Shown here: one piece after another, positions 7,676-16,201 of the stretch
Layout of the letters: each line of letters starts with the position of its first letter
Numbering within the stretch: the first letter of the stretch is position 1
Assembly (NCBI GenBank): GCA_002083395.1
Contig: LWDH01000045.1
Span: 54,814 to 118,813 of the forward strand
Length of the DNA stretch: 64,000 bases
Source of the DNA: Proteobacteria bacterium SG_bin4
Lineage (GTDB): Bacteria > Pseudomonadota > Gammaproteobacteria > Burkholderiales > Nitrosomonadaceae
Reading direction: 5' to 3'
The notes under the pieces: generated by a model
What the model saw: only the letters and a program-made list of their open reading frames with translations
What the model was told of the DNA's origin: nothing
The model's database searches: none
Position numbers and translations under genes: made by a program

Positions 7676-7884
7676 CAATCGAACCGGTACTCACCGGAAG
7701 GTTCTTCCAAATCGGCAATCATGATTTGACGAATCATGGCAAACGTCAAATCAGGGTTTTCCTCGGCAATTTTGCCGATTCTTGACCAATACTCAATCTG
7801 CTTCGGTATCGAGCGATGCTCGATCTGAGCATATTGTTTGGCTTGATTGACAAGGCTTTCGGGTAATTTGACATTAACAGACAT
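7675..7884 (-). CDS. ParD-like antitoxin
   Basis: A 69-residue protein of the ParD_like family: MSVNVKLPESLVNQAKQYA forms the ribbon and first helix, then HRSIPKQIEYWSRIGKIAEENPDL, the family's characteristic second part. The short acidic tail (EEPSGEYRFD) likely binds the toxin. It overlaps the RelE-type toxin gene by one base. The first ~31 residues have a decayed duplicate at 5445-5558. Confidence 0.85.
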   Translation of the reverse strand: MSVNVKLPESLVNQAKQYAQIEHRSIPKQIEYWSRIGKIAEENPDLTFAMIRQIMIADLEEPSGEYRFD

Positions 7885-7953
7885 CGTGATTCTCTGCTTT
7901 TGAAAGATGTTCCTGATTTTAATCCATTCAGGTTATCAATGGAACTTCTGGAT

Positions 7954-7987
7954 CCCGGATGGCGCAAGCTTATCCGGGCTACTTGCT
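7954..7987. repeat. REP-like palindrome
   Basis: CCCGGATGGCGCAAGCTTATCCGGG followed by CTACTTGC. The outer CCCGGAT and ATCCGGG arms are perfectly complementary. It overlaps the 3' end of the lipoprotein gene at 7986 and lies upstream of the ParD-RelE pair. Confidence 0.7.
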
Positions 7988-8363
7988 AACGGTATCTGAA
8001 TTCACCAGTTCTAAAGTGGCTGCACCCAGAGGTTAAAACGGCCATCACGATACCGGAACTATTTGTCTGTGCCGTAACGTCGCAAGAACCTGTAACGTAA
8101 TTACCACCACTGCAATTCGTTTGGCCTTGAGTATTCTGTTGACATGAAACATTAGTTGTATAGCTCGTGTCTTGGCTCCATACATAGTAAATCACTCCAT
8201 CGGGTAGGTTGATTACGCGGGACGGTGGACGACCTTCCAGCAAAGTCACTTCCGATATGCTTTTTCCCACCCATTGCACGGAGAGCTCTTCTCCGAATCG
8301 CTTATCTGACACGATGGCACAACCCACATTGATAACAGAAAGAAGTAAAACTAAAACTCGCAT
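7986..8363 (-). CDS. Hypothetical lipoprotein
   Basis: A 125-residue protein with a short signal peptide and the lipobox-like NVGC (cysteine at about residue 15), so likely lipid-anchored. The centre has VGKSISEVTLLEGRPPSRVINLPDG, resembling small outer-membrane assembly-type lipoproteins in which a G-K-S-x-x-E stretch precedes a short beta domain. Four further cysteines (residues 74, 84, 93 and 114) could form disulfides. No family is firmly recognised. The stop lies inside the REP-like palindrome. Confidence 0.65.
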   Translation of the reverse strand: MRVLVLLLSVINVGCAIVSDKRFGEELSVQWVGKSISEVTLLEGRPPSRVINLPDGVIYYVWSQDTSYTTNVSCQQNTQGQTNCSGGNYVTGSCDVTAQTNSSGIVMAVLTSGCSHFRTGEFRYR

Positions 8364-8427
8364 GAACTCCCCTCGGGAAATAATGTTGTAATTAAGAAAT
8401 TATGTTAACAGATTAATTTTTAATGGC

Positions 8428-8940
8428 TTATTTTGCGTTTGCAACAAAATTAACCCAATCAACGTAATCTTTAATTAAATTAAAATGATGTAGATCAAGA
8501 TGCCATTTTTTAAATTTAATTTCACAGTTTTTTATCGCAGCTTCAATTGCCACCTTTATTTCACTATTTTTGCTTAAATCTTTAACAGCAACTTCATCGA
8601 CTACCTTATAAGATTTACAGCCAAATAGCTTTTTTCTAGATTTCACAATTTTCTTAACTTGCACTTGCCAATATTCAATTCGTATTTGATTACCATACAA
8701 GTAAAGACGTAAGTATCCTATGATTTCATTATATTTCCATGGCCCACCAAATTCCTTAGAAAGCATTCCTGACAACATCGCATTTGTATCGCTGATACCA
8801 GGATTTTTTATTCTGGAAAGAAGAATTTCTTTCATGCCATTATAAGTTGGTATTTTTCTCCTTAGAAAATCATCCATTTGTTTTTCATAGACAGATTCAG
8901 AAATTCTATAGACAGGAATTTCAAAAAAATACTTTTTCAT
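8428..8940 (-). CDS. AT-rich hypothetical protein
   Basis: A 170-residue basic protein, rich in Lys, Ile, Tyr and Asn, whose gene is visibly more AT-rich than its neighbours. It has no signal peptide or membrane helix. The C-terminal half reads as alternating Lys-rich helices and the end as a WHLDLHHFNLIKDYVDWVNF segment. I recognise no family. Base composition and position beside the toxin-antitoxin patch suggest transfer from another organism. Confidence 0.6.
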   Translation of the reverse strand: MKKYFFEIPVYRISESVYEKQMDDFLRRKIPTYNGMKEILLSRIKNPGISDTNAMLSGMLSKEFGGPWKYNEIIGYLRLYLYGNQIRIEYWQVQVKKIVKSRKKLFGCKSYKVVDEVAVKDLSKNSEIKVAIEAAIKNCEIKFKKWHLDLHHFNLIKDYVDWVNFVANAK

Positions 8941-9037
8941 TCAATTCAAAAAAGGGAAGACATTAATAACCAATGTACATACGCTATATGAAACAATGAA
9001 TGATGCAATATCCTTCGATTATTGCAATTCACCCATC

Positions 9038-9922
9038 TTATGTCAACAACCTCACCGCCTCCCGATACTTCTCCACCGTCTGCCGTAACACATCGTCCGG
9101 CAGTGCCGGTGCGGGTGCTTTTTTATTCCAATCCAGCGTTTCCAGCCAGTCGCGCACGAATTGTTTGTCGAAGCTGGGCGGGTTTTGACCGGGGTGGTAT
9201 TGATCGGCGGGCCAGAAGCGCGATGAGTCGGGAGTGAGGACTTCGTCGATCAGGTACAGTTCGCCTTGTTCATCCAGACCGAATTCAAATTTGGTGTCGG
9301 CGATGATGATGCCGCGTTGCAAGGCATAATCGGCGGCTTCGGAATAGAGTTGGATGGCTTTGGCGCTGACTTTGGCGGTCAATTCGCGGCCTAGCAGTTT
9401 TTCCACTTCGGCGACAGCGATGTTTTCATCGTGCGCGCCGGCGGCGGCTTTGGTCGAGGGCGTGAAAATCGCGCCACCGGGCAGTTTGTCGGCGAGTTTC
9501 AATCCGGCAGGCAACGGAATGCCGCAGATTGCGCCGGTTTGCTGATAATCCTTCCAGCCGGAGCCAACAACATAACCGCGCACGATGGCTTCGATCGGCA
9601 GCGGTTTCAGGCGACGGATCACGAACGTGCGTCCTTCTACCTGATTACGTTCGTTCTCGGCGACGACCGATTCCGGTGCGATGCCGGTGAGGTGATTCGG
9701 CAGGATATGCGCAAGTTTGTCGAACCAGAATTGCGATAATGCGGTCAGGATTTTGCCCTTTCCGGGTACCGCGGTCGGCAGAATTACGTCGAACGCCGAC
9801 AGGCGGTCGGTTTGCACGATTAACAGTTTGTCGTCGCCGACGGCGTAGATGTCGCGGACTTTGCCGCGGTGCAAAAACGGCAAACTTTTAATCGAAGTTT
9901 CAAACAGTGCGGTTTCGGTCAT
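9038..9922 (-). CDS. purC: Phosphoribosylaminoimidazole-succinocarboxamide synthase
   Basis: SAICAR synthetase, which joins aspartate to CAIR using ATP in purine synthesis. Starting at the ATG at 9922 gives 294 residues, the usual size; an in-frame extension to 9973 would run into purK. Motifs are RGKVRDIY at 19-26, TDRLSAFDV near 38-46, DTKFEFGLDEQGEL near 206 and DEVLTPDSSRFWP near 223. It is the last gene of purE-purK-purC on the minus strand, starting 11 bases after purK ends. Confidence 0.95.
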   Translation of the reverse strand: MTETALFETSIKSLPFLHRGKVRDIYAVGDDKLLIVQTDRLSAFDVILPTAVPGKGKILTALSQFWFDKLAHILPNHLTGIAPESVVAENERNQVEGRTFVIRRLKPLPIEAIVRGYVVGSGWKDYQQTGAICGIPLPAGLKLADKLPGGAIFTPSTKAAAGAHDENIAVAEVEKLLGRELTAKVSAKAIQLYSEAADYALQRGIIIADTKFEFGLDEQGELYLIDEVLTPDSSRFWPADQYHPGQNPPSFDKQFVRDWLETLDWNKKAPAPALPDDVLRQTVEKYREAVRLLT

Positions 9923-9932
9923 GGTATTCGCT

Positions 9933-11066
9933 TTACTTGGGTTCCAGTTGTTTTTTGATGCGTAGCGCATCATTCAATGCGGTTTCGGTGTCGCTGCCCA
10001 ACACGGTGAAATGCCCCATTTTACGTCCCGGGCGTGCTTCGGTTTTGCCGTACAAATGTAATTTAGCCGATGGGTGTTGCAACACCAAATTCCAATCGGG
10101 ATCGCCGCTGTGCCACACATCGCCGAGCAGATTGACCATCACCGCAGGGCTGAGCTGCGCAGTCGAACCCAGCGGCAAGCCGCACAGCGTACGCACTTGC
10201 TGCTCGAATTGCGAGGTGACGCAGACGTCGATCGAATAATGCCCGCTGTTGTGCGGACGCGGCGCGATTTCATTGATTAACAGCGTATCGTCGTGCAATA
10301 CGAAAAACTCCACGCATAGCACGCCTTGGTAATTAAGTTTCTCGGCAACCTGACAGGCGATGGTTTGCGCTTTGCCAGCCAGCAGCGGAGAAATCCGGGC
10401 GGGCACGATGCTGACATCGAGGATGCCGTTGACATGCTGGTTTTCAGATACCGGAAATGTCACCACTTCACCGTTACCGCCACGCGCAACCACCACCGAA
10501 ATCTCGCTTTTCAACGGCATGAATCTTTCCAGCACGCACACGGCATGATTCAATTGCTCGTAGGCTGCTTGCAATTCCACTACATTGGCTACTTTGATCT
10601 GACCCTTGCCGTCGTAGCCGAATTCACTGACTTTCAGAATACCCGGCAGAAACTGGGCGACATCTTGCGTGGCAATGTCTTGCGGCTGCGTAATGACTGC
10701 AAACGATGCCACGGAAAAACCGCAATCGACCAGAAATTGTTTCTCGCGCACGCGGTTTTGCGCGATCGACACACTATTCGCATCCGGGCTAACCACGCAA
10801 TAACGGGTCAATGCATGTAACGATCCGGCGGGAATGTTTTCAAATTCGGTGGTAACAGCGGCGCATTGCTGCCCGATCTTTTCCAGAGCCACTTGGTCAT
10901 CATAATCAGCACAAATAAAGACATCGGCAACACGCCCGGCGGGACTGCCGCGATCGGGGTCCAACACCGTCACTTGGTAGCCCATTTGCTGCGCGGCTTG
11001 CACGAACATGCGCCCGAGTTGCCCGCCGCCGAGCACACCGAGCATGGCGCCAGGCATCACTGGCAT
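9933..11066 (-). CDS. purK: 5-(carboxyamino)imidazole ribonucleotide synthase
   Basis: A 377-residue ATP-grasp enzyme that carboxylates AIR to N5-CAIR with bicarbonate and ATP. The N-terminal GVLGGGQLGRMF (residues 10-21) is the family dinucleotide-like loop. YDGKGQ (near 150) and the ATP-grasp part with NEIAPRPHNSGHYS near 265-280 are typical. It shares a base with the purE stop, so expression is coupled. Purine operon order purE-purK-purC supports the name. Confidence 0.95.
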   Translation of the reverse strand: MPVMPGAMLGVLGGGQLGRMFVQAAQQMGYQVTVLDPDRGSPAGRVADVFICADYDDQVALEKIGQQCAAVTTEFENIPAGSLHALTRYCVVSPDANSVSIAQNRVREKQFLVDCGFSVASFAVITQPQDIATQDVAQFLPGILKVSEFGYDGKGQIKVANVVELQAAYEQLNHAVCVLERFMPLKSEISVVVARGGNGEVVTFPVSENQHVNGILDVSIVPARISPLLAGKAQTIACQVAEKLNYQGVLCVEFFVLHDDTLLINEIAPRPHNSGHYSIDVCVTSQFEQQVRTLCGLPLGSTAQLSPAVMVNLLGDVWHSGDPDWNLVLQHPSAKLHLYGKTEARPGRKMGHFTVLGSDTETALNDALRIKKQLEPK

Positions 11067-11554
11067 TATTGCGGCAGCTCGGCGTTCAAAACCGACTCGG
11101 TTTGCTTGCGCCGGTATTCGTTCAATTGCGTGCTGAGTTCGTGGCTATTTACCGCCAGCAAGGCTACCGCGAACAATCCGGCATTCGCCGCACCGGCTTC
11201 ACCGATGGCAAACGTCGCAACCGGTATGCCTTTCGGCATTTGCACGATCGACAGCAACGAATCCAATCCTTTCAGGTACTTGGAATTGACCGGCACGCCC
11301 AGCACCGGCACGGTAGTTTTAGCCGCGATCATGCTCGGCAAATGCGCTGCGCCGCCAGCGCCAGCGATGATGCACTGGATGCCGCGCGATTTGGCTTCTT
11401 CAGCGAATTGAAACAATAAATCCGGGGTGCGGTGCGCGGACACCACTTGGGCTTCATGCGGCACATCAAATTCTTTTAATACAGCAACTGCGTGCTGCAT
11501 CACGGTCCAATCACTGGTGCTGCCCATCACAACGCTCACTATGGGTTTACTCAT
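11066..11554 (-). CDS. purE: N5-carboxyaminoimidazole ribonucleotide mutase
   Basis: A 162-residue class I PurE that rearranges N5-CAIR, the product of PurK, to CAIR. GSTSDW (11-16), SAHRTP (39-44) and the glycine-rich AGAGGAAHLPSM segment (about 64-75) are the catalytic and phosphate-binding motifs. It is the first gene of the minus-strand purine set. The 240 bases to the divergent exbD-like gene hold its promoter; no PurR operator is obvious to me. Confidence 0.95.
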   Translation of the reverse strand: MSKPIVSVVMGSTSDWTVMQHAVAVLKEFDVPHEAQVVSAHRTPDLLFQFAEEAKSRGIQCIIAGAGGAAHLPSMIAAKTTVPVLGVPVNSKYLKGLDSLLSIVQMPKGIPVATFAIGEAGAANAGLFAVALLAVNSHELSTQLNEYRRKQTESVLNAELPQ

Positions 11555-11794
11555 TTCACTCCAAACGGCAAAATTAAACAGTCACGATCAACAGAATGTT
11601 GTACTATCACGCCATCAAAATCACGGCTGGCTATTTTATTAGCCTATGCAATAATTGTGTCATGTATTTCGATGGCTTCGCCAATCAGCGTAACTGGTAG
11701 TATTATATAACCTCATGACACATTGCTCTTCTTCATTGATTTTATTATCAATGCGCCTGGAGCAGAAACAGCCGGAATCACAAATTTTAACGGA

Positions 11795-12235
11795 ATGAAT
11801 TTTCAACGCGGAAAACAAAACGACGAGCCGGAAATCAATCTGGTGCCGATGATCGACGTGCTGCTGGTGATCCTGATTTTTCTGGTGGTGACCACGACGT
11901 ATTCGAAGTTCGCCGAGCTAGAACTGACATTGCCGCAAACCAGCGCGGAACAAGTCGATCAAAATATCGAGAAACCCAACCGTATCGATATCACCGTGTC
12001 GGCGCTCGGTGAATACACCATCAATCTGGTGCCGGTGAAATCTTCCAGTATCGAGAGCTTGCGCGATGCATTACAAGCGGCCGCGAGTAATCAGGAAGAT
12101 CCGTTCATTACCATCAATGCCGATGCCAAAGCGACGCATCAGTCGGTGATTACGATTATGGAAGCCGCGCGGCTGGCGGGCTACAGTAAAATCACATTTA
12201 CCACCGAAACGAACAATACGCAACAATCCCAATAA
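11795..12235 (+). CDS. ExbD/TolR family biopolymer transport protein (orphan)
   Basis: A 146-residue protein if started at the ATG at 11795 (MNFQRGKQ...), which puts a short cytoplasmic tail before the single membrane helix; a start at 11723 adds an unlikely hydrophobic leader. The helix carries the family's proton-accepting aspartate (D21 in NLVPMIDVLLVILIFLVV), followed by a periplasmic domain ending in a GYSKITFTTE-type motif. ExbD and TolR work with an ExbB/TolQ-type channel, but no such gene is adjacent: purE is divergent on one side and sodB lies 63 bases downstream. The complete exbD-exbB-tonB set at 50.6-52.5 kb is separate. Confidence 0.8.
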   Translation: MNFQRGKQNDEPEINLVPMIDVLLVILIFLVVTTTYSKFAELELTLPQTSAEQVDQNIEKPNRIDITVSALGEYTINLVPVKSSSIESLRDALQAAASNQEDPFITINADAKATHQSVITIMEAARLAGYSKITFTTETNNTQQSQ

Positions 12236-12298
12236 AGGGGTGACCGAATGTTTGAATTGCTTAAAAGTTATTTCAATAAACCTACGAAGGAGAACACC

Positions 12299-12940
12299 AT
12301 GTCTGTTGTCAATGTCGATAATTTTTCCAAGGCGGCACAAGCCGGTTCGCAATACGTGCTGGCACCGCTGCCGTACGCCAACAATGCATTGGAGCCGGTG
12401 ATCACAGCCAATACCTTAAGCTTCCACTACGGCAAGCATCACAAAACCTATGTGGACAACTTGAACAACCTGGTAGCTAATACCGCACTGGCCGGTCAAT
12501 CGCTGGAAGACATTATCCGCGCTTCTGCCGGACAAGCCGACAAAGTGGCGATTTTCAACAACGCCGCGCAAGTTTGGAATCACATGTTCTACTGGCATAG
12601 CCTGAAACAGAACGGCGGCGGCGAGCCGTCCGGAGCATTGAAACAGAAAATCGAAGAGGCGTTCGGCAGCGTCGAAGCCTGCAAAAAAGAATTTGCGCAA
12701 GCCGCCTTGACGCAATTCGGCAGCGGCTGGGCATGGCTGGTGGTCGACGGCGGCAAGATCGCCATCGCCAAAACCGGTAACGCGGAAACGCCGATCACCA
12801 AAAACGTGCGTCCACTGCTGACCATCGACGTGTGGGAACATGCCTATTATCTGGATTACCAAAACCGCCGCGCCGATTACGCCAATGCCATTCTGGATAA
12901 ATTGATCAACTGGGATTTTGCCGCTGCCAATCTCGGATAA
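12299..12940 (+). CDS. sodB: Superoxide dismutase, iron type
   Basis: A 213-residue Fe/Mn-family superoxide dismutase. The ATG at 12299 has a strong AAGGAG site at 12287-12292; an in-frame ATG at 12248 would add 17 residues and is less likely. Metal ligands are H43 (in HYGKHHKTYV), H95 (VWNHMFYW), D177 and H181 (IDVWEHAYY). NNAAQVWNH and GSGWAWLV are more typical of iron than manganese enzymes. The cytosolic product protects iron-sulfur enzymes from superoxide. Confidence 0.92.
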   Translation: MSVVNVDNFSKAAQAGSQYVLAPLPYANNALEPVITANTLSFHYGKHHKTYVDNLNNLVANTALAGQSLEDIIRASAGQADKVAIFNNAAQVWNHMFYWHSLKQNGGGEPSGALKQKIEEAFGSVEACKKEFAQAALTQFGSGWAWLVVDGGKIAIAKTGNAETPITKNVRPLLTIDVWEHAYYLDYQNRRADYANAILDKLINWDFAAANLG

Positions 12941-12951
12941 CTTCCGCAGTC

Positions 12952-13596
12952 ATGACCGATATTACGATCGCCCTGTCCAAAGGGCGGATTTTTGAAGACA
13001 CGGTGCCGCTGCTCAGGGCCGCCGGTATTGAAGTACTGGACGACCCTGATGCATCGCGTAAACTGATACTCGCCACCAACCGCGATCATGTGCGGTTGAT
13101 TATCGTGCGCGCGTCGGATGTGCCGACTTACGTGCAGTACGGCGCCGCCGATCTGGGTATCGCTGGCAAGGATGTGCTGCTGGAACACGGCGGCGATGGT
13201 TTGTACCAACCGCTCGATTTGAATATTGCGCGCTGCCGCATGATGGTCGCCACCCCTGAAGGGTTCGATTACGAATCGGCTGTGCGGCAAGGCGCGCGGC
13301 TGCGCATCGCCACCAAGTACGTGCAAACCGCGCGTGAACATTTCGCCGCCAAAGGCGTGCACGTCGATTTGATCAAATTGTACGGTTCGATGGAGTTGGC
13401 GCCGCTGGTCGGCTTGGCCGACGCCATCGTTGATCTGGTATCGAGCGGCAATACGCTAAAAGCCAACCATCTCAAGGCGGTGGAAGAAATCATGCCGATT
13501 TCGTCCCGGCTGATCATCAATCAAGCGGCATTAAAACTGAAACGAGAGGTCATTCAGCCGGTGCTGGATGCATTTTCCGCAGCCGTCAAGCAGTAA
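12952..13596 (+). CDS. hisG: ATP phosphoribosyltransferase, short form
   Basis: First enzyme of histidine synthesis, joining ATP and PRPP. At 214 residues it is the short HisG type, which lacks the C-terminal regulatory domain and needs the HisZ subunit for activity and feedback control; hisZ is not in the window. ALSKGRIFEDT near the start, GAADLGIAGKDVL (about 64-76) and the PRPP-site segment ELAPLVGLADAIVDLVSSGNTL (about 145-166) are diagnostic. hisD follows after 35 bases. Confidence 0.95.
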   Translation: MTDITIALSKGRIFEDTVPLLRAAGIEVLDDPDASRKLILATNRDHVRLIIVRASDVPTYVQYGAADLGIAGKDVLLEHGGDGLYQPLDLNIARCRMMVATPEGFDYESAVRQGARLRIATKYVQTAREHFAAKGVHVDLIKLYGSMELAPLVGLADAIVDLVSSGNTLKANHLKAVEEIMPISSRLIINQAALKLKREVIQPVLDAFSAAVKQ

Positions 13597-13631
13597 CCCC
13601 GAAGTTTTTTCATCGAATATTTATCGAAATC

Positions 13632-14939
13632 ATGGTTCAAATCAAACGCTTCAGTTCTACCGACCCCGATTTCAACGCCAAACTCGATAAACTACTGGCG
13701 TTTGAAAATGCGCAAGACGATGCCATCGATACCACGGCCGCCAATATTCTGGCCGATATCCGCAGACGAAAAGATGCGGCATTGATCGAATACACTAACC
13801 GCTTCGACCGCTTGGCGGTCACTTCCGCCAGTCAATTGGAACTGGCGCCGCAACAGTTACAGCAATCTCTGAATACCTTGCCGGCAACGGAACGAGCGGC
13901 GCTCGAGCAGGCTGCCGAACGGGTGCGCAGCTATCACGAAAAACAACCATTGAGTTCCTGGCAATATACCGATGCCGATGGCACGCTGCTGGGACAAAAA
14001 GTCACGCCGCTGGATCGCGTCGGCTTGTACGTACCTGGCGGCAAAGCATCGTACCCTTCATCGGTGCTGATGAATGCGATTCCCGCGAAAGTAGCCGGCG
14101 TGCCGGAATTGATCATGGTGGTGCCGACGCCTAACGGTGAACGAAACGAATTGGTGCTGGCTGCCGCGGCCATCAGCAAGGTCGATCGGGTATTTACCAT
14201 CGGCGGCGCGCAAGCGGTCGGTGCTCTGGCATACGGCACCGAAACCGTGCCGCCCGTCGATAAAATCGTCGGCCCCGGCAATGCTTACGTGGCTGCCGCC
14301 AAACGCCGCGTTTTCGGAATTGTCGGCATCGACATGGTGGCGGGGCCTTCCGAAATTCTGGTCATTTGCGACGGCACTACCGACCCGGATTGGATCGCGA
14401 TGGACTTGTTCTCGCAAGCTGAACATGATGAGCTTGCCCAGGCGATTTTACTGTCCCCGGATGCGGCGTTTCTGGATCAAGTGCAACAAAGCATCGCGCG
14501 GCAATTATCTGCCATGCCGCGTCAAGCGGTGATCCGTGCTTCGCTGGAAAATCGCGGTGCGCTCATTCAGGTTAAAAACTTGGATGAAGCATGTGACATC
14601 GCCAATCGCATCGCTCCCGAACACTTGGAATTATCGATTGAGAATCCGGATAAATGGGTGGACAAAATCCGTCACGCCGGCGCTATTTTCCTCGGCCGCC
14701 ATGCGTGCGAAGCGCTGGGCGATTATTGCGCTGGACCCAATCACGTATTACCGACTTCCCGCACCGCCCGTTTTTCTTCACCGTTGGGGGTGTATGATTT
14801 CCAGAAACGCAGCAGCCTGATCCAAGTCTCGCAGCAAGGTGCGGCCAAACTCGGCGAGATCGCATCGGTTCTAGCTAACGGCGAAGGTTTACAGGCGCAC
14901 GCAAAATCGGCGGAATATCGCTATCTGAAGCACCGGTAA
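13632..14939 (+). CDS. hisD: Histidinol dehydrogenase
   Basis: A 435-residue zinc enzyme that oxidises L-histidinol to histidine with two NAD molecules, the last step of the pathway. Recognisable motifs include VGLYVPGGKASYPSS near 135-149, GGAQAVGALAYGTE near 194, VGPGNAYVAAAK near 214 and the SQAEHDELAQAIL active-site region near 262. FLGRHACEALGDYCAGPNHVLPT near 352 is also conserved. It follows hisG directly; the rest of the his genes are not nearby. Confidence 0.95.
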   Translation: MVQIKRFSSTDPDFNAKLDKLLAFENAQDDAIDTTAANILADIRRRKDAALIEYTNRFDRLAVTSASQLELAPQQLQQSLNTLPATERAALEQAAERVRSYHEKQPLSSWQYTDADGTLLGQKVTPLDRVGLYVPGGKASYPSSVLMNAIPAKVAGVPELIMVVPTPNGERNELVLAAAAISKVDRVFTIGGAQAVGALAYGTETVPPVDKIVGPGNAYVAAAKRRVFGIVGIDMVAGPSEILVICDGTTDPDWIAMDLFSQAEHDELAQAILLSPDAAFLDQVQQSIARQLSAMPRQAVIRASLENRGALIQVKNLDEACDIANRIAPEHLELSIENPDKWVDKIRHAGAIFLGRHACEALGDYCAGPNHVLPTSRTARFSSPLGVYDFQKRSSLIQVSQQGAAKLGEIASVLANGEGLQAHAKSAEYRYLKHR

Positions 14940-14980
14940 CTGATAGCGTGAACTGATCTCTCAAAGCGGATTTGCTTATC

Positions 14981-15817
14981 ATGCCGGTCATTACTTCACG
15001 CAATCATCCGCTCATCAAACAACTGATCAAGTTAGAAGGATCGTCGCAATATCGCGGAAAAACCGGCTTAACGCTGCTCGATGGCGTTCATTTGATTCAG
15101 ATTTATTGCTCGGTATTGGGCAATCCGGAAAACTTGATCGTCAGTCAGTCTTATTTTGAGAATGCCGGCAACAAGCACTTTTTGACTTTCCTCTGCGGCC
15201 ATACGCTGCCGAAAGTATCCGTTGTCAGCGATGCTTTGTTTCACGCCATTTCGCCGGTTAAAACACCCACCGGGATTATGGCGCTGATTGCGATTCCTTC
15301 GTTGCGGAAAGAGTCCGGCCGCAACAAAGAGATTTTCAGCGTCATGCTGGAAACCATTCAAGATCCCGGCAACCTCGGCTCAATCCTGCGTTCCGCCGCA
15401 GCCGCCAGTGTCCGCGATATTTACTTGTCGAAACATTGTACCGATCCCTGGTCGCCTAAAACCTTGCGGGCTGCAATGGGCGCCCATTTTCTTTTGCGCA
15501 TTCACGTGGATTGCGATTTATTGCAAATCTCCCATAACTTTCCAGGAACGGTAATTGCTACTTCGATTCAAGCCACCAAGAATCTTTTCGACATCTCTCT
15601 GACTGGTCCGGTGGCTTTTATGTTCGGCAATGAGGGCGCCGGGCTATCCAAAGAACTCATTCAAACTGCACGGGAAAACATCATCATTCCAATGCCGGGA
15701 AAAACCGAATCACTCAATGCCGCAGCCGCAGCAGCGATATGTTTTTTCGAGAAAGTCCGTCAAGACAGAGCTGCAGTGCCATCCAACATTGGAACAAAAC
15801 AAAGCGGCGGTGTATGA
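14981..15817 (+). CDS. TrmH/SpoU family RNA 2'-O-methyltransferase
   Basis: A 278-residue SPOUT methyltransferase. A substrate-binding N-terminal domain is followed by the three trefoil-knot motifs: ETIQDPGNLGSILRSAAAA (about 127-145), FMFGNEGAGLS (about 211-221) and IIPMPGKTESLNAAAAAAI (about 232-250). The arrangement is that of RlmB or TsnR-type rRNA methyltransferases, but the target base is not predictable. A TTG at 14972 is in frame, but the ATG at 14981 fits the family start (ITSRNHPLIK). Confidence 0.88.
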   Translation: MPVITSRNHPLIKQLIKLEGSSQYRGKTGLTLLDGVHLIQIYCSVLGNPENLIVSQSYFENAGNKHFLTFLCGHTLPKVSVVSDALFHAISPVKTPTGIMALIAIPSLRKESGRNKEIFSVMLETIQDPGNLGSILRSAAAASVRDIYLSKHCTDPWSPKTLRAAMGAHFLLRIHVDCDLLQISHNFPGTVIATSIQATKNLFDISLTGPVAFMFGNEGAGLSKELIQTARENIIIPMPGKTESLNAAAAAAICFFEKVRQDRAAVPSNIGTKQSGGV

Positions 15818-15852
15818 TACGGCTCCCTTTAGATGGAGCACTTCTGAAAATT

Positions 15853-16197
15853 ATGAAACGATCTTTTTTATCCCTTATCGCTCTGATTGGCTGTCTGCTT
15901 TTTCAACCGATCAATAGCATGGCGCAGCCCGATGCTGCACAAGGTACCGCATCACCGGGAAAAATGGCGGACAATGAAGGCATTGTCGTCGACTTTATGG
16001 ATGCTGGCGGTTATACCTATATGGAATTGCAAAACAGCGGACACAAATTCTGGATTGCCGCACCGACCACTCAAGTCAACAAAGGCGATCACATCCGTTT
16101 TTCCCAGAGTATGGTCATGACCAATTTCACCAGCAAAACCTTGAACCGTACTTTCGGCACGATTATTTTCGTATCATCCACGGAAGTGAAGAAATAA
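15853..16197 (+). CDS. Periplasmic OB-fold protein, NrfJ-like
   Basis: A 114-residue exported protein when started at the ATG at 15853: a positively charged start, hydrophobic core and SMAQ cleavage region near residues 21-24. The mature part has GGYTYMELQNSGHKFWIAAP and a SKTLNRTFGTIIFVSS ending, as in the small OB-fold proteins annotated NrfJ-like that appear near cytochrome c nitrite reductase genes. Function is not established. Earlier in-frame starts (15739, 15814) overlap the methyltransferase gene and lack a signal peptide. Confidence 0.65.
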   Translation: MKRSFLSLIALIGCLLFQPINSMAQPDAAQGTASPGKMADNEGIVVDFMDAGGYTYMELQNSGHKFWIAAPTTQVNKGDHIRFSQSMVMTNFTSKTLNRTFGTIIFVSSTEVKK

Positions 16198-16201
16198 CCG
16201 C

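Noticed and set aside
12248..12298. N-terminal extension of sodB from the ATG at 12248
   Set aside because: The strong AAGGAG directly before the ATG at 12299 and the family's normal N-terminus favour the shorter form.
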